Both the position numbers and the translations under genes were made by a program. Below are positions 1 to 4,967 of a stretch of 6,045 nucleotides of DNA, one piece after another; position 1 is the first letter of the stretch, and each line of letters begins with the position of its first letter. The notes beneath the pieces are model-generated. The model was not told where the DNA came from and ran no database searches. It was given only the letters and a program-made list of their open reading frames with translations. Source of the DNA: Desulfatirhabdium butyrativorans (lineage in GTDB: Bacteria; Desulfobacterota; Desulfobacteria; Desulfobacterales; DYRK01); the NCBI GenBank assembly GCA_020718785.1, contig DYRK01000367.1, positions 1 to 6,045 of the forward strand, given 5' to 3'.

Positions 1-13
1 TTATCACCTGACA

Positions 14-412
14 TTACTCTCTCACATGACACTCCCCGCACATCACCGGACCTTTCCTCTTTTCGGCATGACAGCCCTTGCATTGGAGATGATAGGCTCT
101 GATGAGCGGCAGAGAATCTTCATTATCGTCTGACTTATGACACTCCGAACACGCTGTACCTTCCGAAGACCCGTCTTCAAGCTTTTTTCCGTCCTTATAG
201 TCATGATGACACACGTTGCATTCCCCTATCTTTGCTTTTTCATTGTGAGCATCATGCAGAAAACTTACCCCGTGCCGCTCCATTGTTCTGGGATTGAATG
301 CCTTGTCCTGCACGGTTTTCACATCTTCCTGAGAAAAAACAGACAGAACTGCAACTACGGAAAACAGCACCGTGACAGCAATGCACATCGCCAATTTCTT
401 CTGTCTCATCAT
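14..412 (-). CDS. tmcA: TmcA, periplasmic tetraheme (type II) cytochrome c3
   Basis: This is a 132-residue secreted tetraheme cytochrome c. A basic start (MMRQKK) and a hydrophobic segment at about residues 7-26 form a signal peptide, with likely cleavage near VFS-QED (about residue 27). Four CxxCH heme motifs lie at 65-69, 88-92, 111-115 and 125-129. Candidate distal ligands H53, H56, H70 (the CNVCHH pair) and H108 follow the cytochrome c3 layout, including the FxHxxH pattern ahead of heme 1. In the Tmc complex this subunit receives electrons from soluble cytochrome c3 and passes them to the membrane. The Tmc assignment rests on the TmcB, TmcC and TmcD genes directly upstream. A run of six G precedes two adjacent ATG codons with 4 or 7 nt spacing, so the second ATG (131 aa) may be the true start. 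It appears to be the last gene of the operon. Alternative: an ordinary type I cytochrome c3, less likely in this context. Confidence 0.93.
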   Translation of the reverse strand: MMRQKKLAMCIAVTVLFSVVAVLSVFSQEDVKTVQDKAFNPRTMERHGVSFLHDAHNEKAKIGECNVCHHDYKDGKKLEDGSSEGTACSECHKSDDNEDSLPLIRAYHLQCKGCHAEKRKGPVMCGECHVRE

Positions 413-430
413 AATTCCCCCCTTTAAGTG

Positions 431-485
431 AGAAATTAGAAGTGAGAAGTGAGAAATGATTTCTCACTTCTCACTTCTCACTTCT
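431..485. repeat. Heptamer-based inverted repeat in the tmcB-tmcA gap
   Basis: Tandem copies of the 7-mer GAAGTGA on the left face their complements on the right. Positions 438-457 pair perfectly with 459-478 around G458, a 20-bp stem, and pairing continues with a few mismatches to about 431/485. The element fills most of the 65-bp gap and includes the tmcB stop codon (478-480). There is no U-run after the stem on either strand, so it does not look like an intrinsic terminator. In mRNA it would form a long hairpin between tmcB and tmcA. A close relative lies at 1830-1881. Confidence 0.9.
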
Positions 486-1812
486 TCTCCATACATTCGT
501 AGATGATGTCCCCCAGAAATTTGAGTTCCATGTTCAGACCGTAGTGATGGATGATATCTTCCAGCCCGCCGTGACAGTTATGGCAGGGAGCAATAACCAC
601 TTTTGCTCCTTTTGTCTTTGCTACGAAGAGCTGCTCTGCCTTGACTTTATTGCCCTCCACCCGTTTGTTCCTGAACGGGGGACCGCAGTTTATTACCCCG
701 CCGCCCGCGCTGCAGCAGAAATTATGCTCCCGGTTCGGGTGCATCTCAATCAGATTCTCGCAGGTCTGATTCACCACATAGCGGGACATCTCGTGAAGCC
801 CTTTTCCCCGGACAATATTGCAGGGATCATGAAGCGTGACCGCTTTGTCATACTTTTTGGCAATTTTGATTTTTCCCTCCCTGAGAAGTTCATGATAGAA
901 CTCGATGGCATGAGTCACCGGTATGGGCGGCATCTTCCATGACAGCCAGCGGTTGCCCATATCATAGATGGAGCGGAAGGCATGTCCGCATTCTCCCATG
1001 ACAATGCGCTTGACTTTAAGCCGCATGGCTGTCTCGAAATGCGCTTTTTTCAGTCTGCCCATCATCTCATTGTCACCGGTGTACATGCACATATCGCTGT
1101 TGTCCCACCCCGGAGTCGCGGGCATGGTCCAGTTGAGACCGGCTGCGTTCATAATGACGGCTGCCTGATAAATCAGCTGGGCCCGGAATTTGGGTTCGGG
1201 ACCTATTACAGAATAAAAAATATCCGCGCCTTCTTTTTCAAGAGGAATACGCAATGTAGGAATCTCTTCCCGCGCTTCATCTTCCTGCCACATCAGGCTG
1301 TCTATCCATTCGTCTTCTTTTACCCACATCTGATTCAGGGTTGCCGAATGGCTGTGCGCTGTAGTCTGGATATACTGAGGCATTACTCCCAGTTTGTGGC
1401 AGATACGGCGAATCACCAGCATAAGATATGCTATGTCAATACCGAAAGGACAGTACATCGCGCATCGTCTGCACAGGTTGCACTCTGTTGAGGCGACTTC
1501 CGCGGCACGCCGTATAAATGCGGGACTGACAGACCCCTTGTTTTTCAGTATCTCCCATAAAGTCTGTTTCACTTTCCCTGCCGGTGAAAACGACGGGTCT
1601 CTGTCATTGGAAAGAAAAAAATGACAGGCTTCGGAACACAGCCCGCAATGCACACAGGTATCCGCATATACTTTGAGACGGGCGCCGGTTTCATTTGCCA
1701 GCACAGAATTAATGACCTGCTCGATCTTTGCCGGTGTGAGCTTTTCAACCCCTTTGTCCAATCCCTCGTCAGAAATCTTTCTGCTCTCCGCTTTCAATGC
1801 AGATTCGGTCAT
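478..1812 (-). CDS. tmcB: TmcB, HdrD-like iron-sulfur protein of the Tmc complex
   Basis: This 444-residue protein has no signal peptide and should be cytoplasmic. Two ferredoxin-type [4Fe-4S] motifs are visible: C53-C56-C59-C63 (followed by H, not the usual P) and C111-C114-C117-C121-P. The C-terminal half carries a cysteine-rich CCG domain of the heterodisulfide-reductase type: C331 in HDPC, C366-C367 followed by SAGGG, and C410-C413 in PCHNC. This pattern is known to bind a non-cubane [4Fe-4S] cluster in HdrB/HdrD. A first CCG domain around 200-300 looks degenerate, with only C242 and C275 (GECGH) visible. By family, it is the catalytic subunit thought to reduce a cytoplasmic disulfide partner such as DsrC; that partner is inferred. 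The start is supported by AAGGAG at 1821-1826, 8 nt upstream. The final codons and the TGA stop lie inside an inverted repeat (431-485). HdrD or DsrK are related alternatives, but the TmcC/TmcD neighbours favour TmcB. Confidence 0.92.
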   Translation of the reverse strand: MTESALKAESRKISDEGLDKGVEKLTPAKIEQVINSVLANETGARLKVYADTCVHCGLCSEACHFFLSNDRDPSFSPAGKVKQTLWEILKNKGSVSPAFIRRAAEVASTECNLCRRCAMYCPFGIDIAYLMLVIRRICHKLGVMPQYIQTTAHSHSATLNQMWVKEDEWIDSLMWQEDEAREEIPTLRIPLEKEGADIFYSVIGPEPKFRAQLIYQAAVIMNAAGLNWTMPATPGWDNSDMCMYTGDNEMMGRLKKAHFETAMRLKVKRIVMGECGHAFRSIYDMGNRWLSWKMPPIPVTHAIEFYHELLREGKIKIAKKYDKAVTLHDPCNIVRGKGLHEMSRYVVNQTCENLIEMHPNREHNFCCSAGGGVINCGPPFRNKRVEGNKVKAEQLFVAKTKGAKVVIAPCHNCHGGLEDIIHHYGLNMELKFLGDIIYECMEKK

Positions 1813-1829
1813 GATAGCTGCTCCTTTTT

Positions 1830-1881
1830 AAAGTGAGAAGTGAGAATTCAGAAGTGAGAAATAATTCTCACTTCTCATTTT
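1830..1881. repeat. Second heptamer-based inverted repeat, in the tmcC-tmcB gap
   Basis: Positions 1834-1848 pair perfectly with 1863-1877 (15 bp, 14-nt loop), and outer bases 1830-1832 also pair with 1879-1881. An alternative hairpin pairs 1850-1860 with 1865-1875. The arms are made of the same GAAGTGA 7-mer as the 431-485 element, and both copies start with a TTTAA-AGTGAGAA edge. The element lies between the tmcC stop (1886) and the tmcB ribosome site (1821-1826). The minus-strand transcript would therefore carry the hairpin just ahead of tmcB translation. Confidence 0.9.
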
Positions 1882-1885
1882 TTTA

Positions 1886-2545
1886 TTACCAGTCTTTCGC
1901 ATTTTTTACCGCTCCGAATTCGGATCCCATATAACCTCTTGTAAACAGAAAAAACAGCGCATGGCTCAGCCGGGTAAAGGGAATGGCTGCCAGCATTATT
2001 TCTCCGGAAAGGATATGAAGGATTCCCATAAGCCTGTATGCCGGCAACTGGTGATATGCCCAGAAACCCGTGACAAAGGGTGCTGCCACAAGGGCAAGGA
2101 TGACAAAATCGGAATTGGAGGTCAGATATTTGACTTCCGGAACAGTAAGCCGTCTGACAAGAAAAAAAATGCAGGAACCGATCACTGTCAGCGTCATAAG
2201 GTCTGCAACGCTGTCCGAAAGATACCACCAGCTGATATTCCACGATTCTTTCCAGAGAATGACATGGGCAAAAACAAAAAGCGGAAGACAGATCAGACAT
2301 ATATGAAATGCAAACGTAACGACTGTCATGGCAGGATGTTTTTTCATGTTTTCGCTGCCGAAAGGGACGATCCAATGGACAATGGAACGTGAGGCATAGT
2401 AGAAATTCATGTATTCGAAAACCGCCGTGTCTTTCTCTTTTGCCAGACGGATCATCGTAGTTATCCGAAAGACACTCCCGCCGATAAAAATCAGAAAGGA
2501 GAGCCAGACTAAGGGACCGCTGACAAGATTATAAAGCGTGTGCAT
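1886..2545 (-). CDS. tmcC: TmcC, NarI/DsrM-like cytochrome b membrane subunit
   Basis: This is a 219-residue integral membrane protein with five likely helices: about residues 8-27, 73-97, 114-131, 146-165 and 173-200. It resembles the NarI/DsrM/HdrE family of diheme b-type cytochromes. Candidate heme ligands are H177 and H195 on helix 5, whose 18-residue spacing equals that of NarI H187/H205. On helix 2 the candidates are H81 with H70 or H94; which one pairs is not clear. In the Tmc complex it conducts electrons between periplasmic TmcA and cytoplasmic TmcB. The ATG is supported by AAGGAG at 2554-2559 with 8 nt spacing. It sits 57 bp downstream of tmcD and 73 bp upstream of tmcB on the same strand. 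Only the order and spacing support cotranscription; no promoter was found in the gaps. An overlapping 166-codon frame (1875-2375) is a shadow. Confidence 0.9.
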   Translation of the reverse strand: MHTLYNLVSGPLVWLSFLIFIGGSVFRITTMIRLAKEKDTAVFEYMNFYYASRSIVHWIVPFGSENMKKHPAMTVVTFAFHICLICLPLFVFAHVILWKESWNISWWYLSDSVADLMTLTVIGSCIFFLVRRLTVPEVKYLTSNSDFVILALVAAPFVTGFWAYHQLPAYRLMGILHILSGEIMLAAIPFTRLSHALFFLFTRGYMGSEFGAVKNAKDW

Positions 2546-2569
2546 ATATCCTTCTCCTTATTTTTGCAG

Positions 2570-2586
2570 GGCGGGTGAAACCCGCC
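2570..2586. other. Stem-loop in the tmcD-tmcC gap
   Basis: A perfect 7-bp GC-rich stem, GGCGGGT with ACCCGCC, closes a 3-nt loop (2577-2579). It lies 11 bp before the tmcC ribosome site in the direction of transcription. No U-run follows on the minus strand, so it is more likely an mRNA processing or stability element, or part of a repeat, than a terminator. Its function is inferred. Confidence 0.6.
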
Positions 2587-2602
2587 GTGATAAAACATTT
2601 TT

Positions 2603-3868
2603 TCAAATATCAGCCAGACGCATAACCTGACGGAAATATTTTTCACCGCTTCCCTCAATGCCGCAGATAAGAATTTTTTCGCCGTCAGGACTGAAAACCG
2701 GATCCCACACGGCCCTGAATTCTTCTTTCAGCGGCTGACCGTCTATCACAACCGTATAACGCCCGTTTTTTTCTGCCTTTGCCGCAACCCGGCGGCCATC
2801 CGGACTGAAAACCGGACGCCATATCATGTCAAAGCCGCCGGTCCAGGGCTGTCCGTCCACGGAAACTGTCCATTTCCCATCGTCTTTGCCCACGCAGGCA
2901 ATGCGGTTTCCGTCAGGACTGAAGACCAGATCCGTCACCAGATCGCCGAAATTATGAGTCCAGGCTGTTCCGTCTATTGCCACGGTCCAGCGTCCGAAAT
3001 GCGGCGACACGACAGCTGCGATTTTTTTTCCGTCCGGACTGTAGCGATGATGCCAGAGCTGGACAAATCTGCTGTTCCAGAGCGGTGTTCCGTTCCGGAC
3101 CAGAGTCCATCCGCCGCCGATTCTTGCCGGCGCGGTCACGGATCCGTCCTGAGGGGAAAATTCGGGTTTCCACACAGATGAGAATTTCTGTTCCCAGGGA
3201 ATCCCGTCCACCGCGACCGTATAATCATAAAGATTCAGCCGTACCTCCGCGGCAAGATGCTGATGGTCAGGGCTGAAGGACATTTCCCATACATTGACAA
3301 AATTCATGTCCCAGGCTTTTCCGTCCAGTGCCGCGGAATAACAGCCTTCCTGAAACTTGAAAATATCGCTCTCCCCGAATGCCACAGTCTGTACTGACGC
3401 AGCCGAGCTTTTGCCGTCCGGACTCAGGGTAAGATTGCTCATGTCGGAAAAAGTCTGTTCCCAGGGACTGTCATTGACAGCCGCGAAATATTGTCTTCCG
3501 TTCTGCGCGGCAACAGCGATCCCTGATCCGTCGCGGCTGAATTTCGTATTCCATACGAATTCGAAGCGGCTTTCCCATGTCTGCCCGTCCACGGCAACAG
3601 TCCATTCTCCGGCGTCCGATACAAGCGCGGTAAGCCGTCCGTCCGGGGAAAACCTCAGATACCAGACTTTGTCGAACACACTCTCCCATGGTGTGCCGTT
3701 TTCACATACGCCGAATTCCATATCGCCGGTTTTCACAACTGCCGCGATCTTTTCGCCGTCAGGACTGACATGCGGCTCCTCAACCCATTCGAACATTCCC
3801 TTCCAGTTGCCGATATCTGCGATTTCCTTTTTGGCAATATCCCAATCCTTTATGTCTGAATCATTCAT
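2603..3868 (-). CDS. tmcD: TmcD, tryptophan-rich WD40/PD40-like beta-propeller subunit
   Basis: This 421-residue protein has no signal peptide or membrane helix. It consists almost entirely of ten tandem repeats of about 37-40 residues. The consensus reads roughly FxxVWxxxFSPDG, then xxxAA, then WTVAVDGxxW. The SPDG-type turns start at residues 35, 74, 111 (SRDG), 149, 199 (SPDH), 238 (SPQDG), 277, 317, 355 and 393. Repeat 4 carries an insertion of about 12 residues (161-172). There are 22 tryptophans. This matches TmcD, the cytoplasmic tryptophan-rich subunit of the Tmc complex, whose exact role is unknown. A PD40/WD40-like propeller fold is inferred from the repeat pattern. It is the first gene of the minus-strand cluster, with AAGGAG at 3878-3883, 9 nt before the ATG. 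Without the neighbours it would be called only a WD40-like repeat protein. Confidence 0.85.
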   Translation of the reverse strand: MNDSDIKDWDIAKKEIADIGNWKGMFEWVEEPHVSPDGEKIAAVVKTGDMEFGVCENGTPWESVFDKVWYLRFSPDGRLTALVSDAGEWTVAVDGQTWESRFEFVWNTKFSRDGSGIAVAAQNGRQYFAAVNDSPWEQTFSDMSNLTLSPDGKSSAASVQTVAFGESDIFKFQEGCYSAALDGKAWDMNFVNVWEMSFSPDHQHLAAEVRLNLYDYTVAVDGIPWEQKFSSVWKPEFSPQDGSVTAPARIGGGWTLVRNGTPLWNSRFVQLWHHRYSPDGKKIAAVVSPHFGRWTVAIDGTAWTHNFGDLVTDLVFSPDGNRIACVGKDDGKWTVSVDGQPWTGGFDMIWRPVFSPDGRRVAAKAEKNGRYTVVIDGQPLKEEFRAVWDPVFSPDGEKILICGIEGSGEKYFRQVMRLADI

Positions 3869-3945
3869 TGGTCCCTTCTCCTTGGTTTATCCCAGAAACA
3901 CAGCATGATGAAAATATGAGAACATATTCCGTCAGATTGTGTCTT

Positions 3946-3963
3946 TGTGATAATAATTAAGCG
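3946..3963 (+). promoter_or_regulatory. AT-rich box, candidate operator copy 1 (tmcD side)
   Basis: TGTGATAATAATTAAGCG lies 78 bp upstream of the tmcD start. It matches the box at 4207-4223 except for one extra T and one C/T change. TGTGA is a Crp/Fnr-type half-site, but the opposite half is missing. An operator role is inferred only from the repetition and placement, and AT-rich chance similarity is possible. Confidence 0.25.
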
Positions 3964-4015
3964 ATAATCAGACTAAACAGAATTTAATTATTGAACATTA
4001 TCTCTTTTCGGAATA

Positions 4016-4032
4016 AATTTCAACATGAAATT
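4016..4032. promoter_or_regulatory. Perfect dyad upstream of tmcD
   Basis: AATTTCA and TGAAATT form 7-bp arms around a 3-nt spacer. The dyad overlaps the weak minus-strand promoter candidate (TTGAAA) about 150 bp upstream of tmcD. It could be an operator, but a short AT-rich dyad can arise by chance. Confidence 0.25.
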
Positions 4033-4094
4033 GTGACATGCCTTTAAATTTTTGATTTCTGCCGCGGTTCCGGATCCGAAAATGGTCCGTAACT

Positions 4095-4132
4095 TCCCCT
4101 CGTTCCCAAGCTGGGGCTTGGGAACAAGAGGA
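4095..4132. repeat. Palindromic REP-like element, copy 1
   Basis: GTTCCCAAGC (4102-4111) pairs perfectly with GCTTGGGAAC (4116-4125) around a 4-nt TGGG loop, and the stem extends outward to 4095/4132 with two mismatches. The stretch 4096-4134 matches 4315-4353 at 36 of 39 positions, and all three differences are in the loop. Such GTTCCCAAGC palindromes are, from memory, common dispersed intergenic repeats in environmental Desulfobacterota genomes. This copy lies on the tmcD side of the divergent gap. Confidence 0.88.
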
Positions 4133-4206
4133 AATCAAATTATAAAATATTTTCTGCTGATATTTACAGGGAACCGCATGTTCGGGTTTCAATTCATCGG
4201 TCCGCC

Positions 4207-4223
4207 TGTGATAAAATTAAGTG
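4207..4223 (+). promoter_or_regulatory. AT-rich box, candidate operator copy 2 (sensor-gene side)
   Basis: TGTGATAAAATTAAGTG ends immediately before the -35 element TTGACT (4224-4229) of the plus-strand promoter, a position suited to activator binding. It is the near-copy of 3946-3963. The regulatory role is inferred. Confidence 0.25.
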
Positions 4224-4253
4224 TTGACTTTGTCTGAGGGTGAAAATTATAAA
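4224..4253 (+). promoter_or_regulatory. Sigma70-type promoter of the cyclic-nucleotide-binding gene
   Basis: TTGACT (4224-4229) and TATAAA (4248-4253) are separated by 18 bp. Both match the consensus hexamers at five of six or similar positions. Transcription would start near 4260 and give a leader of about 120 nt that includes the GC-rich stem-loop at 4280-4299 and the REP-like hairpin at 4312-4353. Confidence 0.55.
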
Positions 4254-4279
4254 ATCATCATTCAGCAGATCGGAAATGC

Positions 4280-4299
4280 CCGCCGGCCGCTCCCGGCGG
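4280..4299 (+). other. GC-rich stem-loop in the predicted 5' leader
   Basis: CCGCCGG (4280-4286) pairs with CCGGCGG (4293-4299) around a 6-nt loop. It lies between the predicted start of transcription and the second REP-like hairpin. No T-run follows directly, so it is not an obvious attenuator. Confidence 0.5.
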
Positions 4300-4311
4300 A
4301 TTGACGGTCAT

Positions 4312-4353
4312 TTTCCCCTCGTTCCCAAGCCCCGGCTTGGGAACAAGAGGAAA
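4312..4353. repeat. Palindromic REP-like element, copy 2
   Basis: This has the same arms as copy 1: GTTCCCAAGC (4321-4330) pairs with GCTTGGGAAC (4335-4344) around the loop CCCG. Outer pairing with the same two mismatches reaches 4312/4353. It ends 10 bp before the AGGAGG ribosome site of the cyclic-nucleotide-binding gene, so in the transcript the hairpin sits just upstream of translation initiation. A T-run (4355-4362) follows on the plus strand, which could give partial terminator behaviour. Confidence 0.88.
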
Positions 4354-4380
4354 CATTTTTTTCAGGAGGCGTAAATAAAA

Positions 4381-4902
4381 ATGAACCCGGAAATTCTTCG
4401 ACAATACCTGCCGCAGATCAGAAGCATAAGGCTGTTTTATTATCTGAGCGATCAGGAACTGAAATCGCTGCTTGCTGTTTCCGAGATTGTCCGATACCGG
4501 ACAGGAGAGAAAATTATTTCGCAGGGGGAGCCGAGCGAGCATCTGTTTGCCGTTCTGGAAGGGAGCGCCACAGTTTCGGTTTCGGATTCGGGAAATGAAT
4601 TTTTTATATGCAGCATTCAGAAAGGGCAGGTCTTCGGCGAAGCCGCTATTTTTATGACCGAGCGGCGGACCGCCAATGTGAGAACTTCGGAAGATACAAC
4701 GGTTATCAGAATACACAAGGCAGATATGCTGTCTTTTATCAAGCATCATTCACAAGGGGGCATCAAGGTTCTCATGATTATCCTGAAAGGTCTTCTGAAA
4801 AAGCTCAGGAACACAAATATAGATTTTATTGTCGAAAAAAAATCGGATGTGCAGTCGGATGATATTGATCCTATGATTCAGGATATTATGAACAACCTCT
4901 GA
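4381..4902 (+). CDS. Stand-alone cyclic nucleotide-binding domain protein
   Basis: This is a 173-residue cytoplasmic protein with a Crp/cNMP-binding fold at about residues 15-120. The phosphate-binding cassette is well conserved: FGE at 85-87, then AAIF, then RRTANV at 95-100, with the Glu and Arg-Thr-Ala positions that contact cyclic nucleotides in CRP-type domains. Other typical elements are GEKIISQGEPSEHLFAVLEG (42-61) and the final strand of the barrel (TTVIRIHKADM). It continues as an amphipathic helix (about 124-150, LLKKLRN) and an acidic tail (about 152-173). The helix-turn-helix domain of Crp/Fnr regulators is absent and the gene is not truncated, so it cannot bind DNA in the usual way. 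It may act as a sensor or adaptor through a partner; the ligand is unknown. AGGAGG at 4364-4369 lies 11 nt before the ATG, a rather long spacing. It is divergent from the tmc genes. Confidence 0.88.
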   Translation: MNPEILRQYLPQIRSIRLFYYLSDQELKSLLAVSEIVRYRTGEKIISQGEPSEHLFAVLEGSATVSVSDSGNEFFICSIQKGQVFGEAAIFMTERRTANVRTSEDTTVIRIHKADMLSFIKHHSQGGIKVLMIILKGLLKKLRNTNIDFIVEKKSDVQSDDIDPMIQDIMNNL

Positions 4903-4903
4903 A

Positions 4904-4954
4904 TTCCGGGCAGCCGGGTCAGGGATTGCTGAAACGGGAGACCGGCTGCCGGAA
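4904..4954. terminator. Stem-loop between convergent genes, weak terminator
   Basis: TTCCGGGCAGCCGG (4904-4917) pairs with CCGGCTGCCGGAA (4942-4954): 13 bp with one bulged G and a 24-nt loop. It begins directly after the TGA of the cyclic-nucleotide-binding gene, and the convergent DUF3786 gene ends at 4968. No U-run follows on either strand, so a classical intrinsic terminator is doubtful. Loop bases AGGGATT (4921-4927) are complementary to AATCCCT (4962-4968), which allows a pseudoknot-like contact. Confidence 0.45.
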
Positions 4955-4967
4955 ACCTGAAAATCCC

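Larger units (their letters stand above)
3869..4380. other. 512-bp divergent intergenic region without a gene
   Basis: This gap separates tmcD (minus) from the cyclic-nucleotide-binding gene (plus). Short open frames here (3998-4192 minus, 4052-4237 plus) have no ribosome site or protein-like sequence and cross a hairpin repeat, so they are not genes. The left half is AT-rich (about 3940-4050) and should contain the tmcD promoter. The best minus-strand candidate is TTGAAA with GATAAT only 15 nt later (about 3997-4023), which is weak. The right half holds two hairpin repeats, a plus-strand promoter and a GC-rich stem-loop. Confidence 0.6.

Noticed and set aside
431..485. CRISPR array or intrinsic terminator at the GAAGTGA repeats.
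   Set aside because: The repeat unit is only 7 bp with no spacers, and the stem is not followed by a U-run. It is a dispersed inverted repeat.
982..1491. A 169-codon plus-strand open frame opposite tmcB.
   Set aside because: tmcB on the other strand has clear iron-sulfur motifs throughout this stretch; this frame has none and no ribosome site.
1875..2375. A 166-codon minus-strand frame overlapping tmcC.
   Set aside because: It is an alternative frame of tmcC, Cys/Ser/His-rich without domain logic, and starts inside tmcC without a ribosome site.
3357..3908. A 183-codon plus-strand open frame opposite tmcD.
   Set aside because: It lies antisense to the strongly repetitive tmcD frame, its sequence is low in protein-like features and it has no ribosome site. 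It is a shadow of the repeat codons.
4016..4046. Sigma54 promoter for tmcD (GGCATG...).
   Set aside because: On the minus strand GGCATG is not followed by a TTGCA-type -12 element at the right spacing, so the -24/-12 consensus is not met.
4052..4237. A 61-codon plus-strand frame in the divergent intergenic region.
   Set aside because: It crosses the first REP-like hairpin, includes the promoter region of the real gene and has no ribosome site.
4258..4749. A 163-codon minus-strand frame opposite the cyclic-nucleotide-binding gene.
   Set aside because: It reads through the REP-like palindrome and antisense to a well-supported domain, so it is a shadow.
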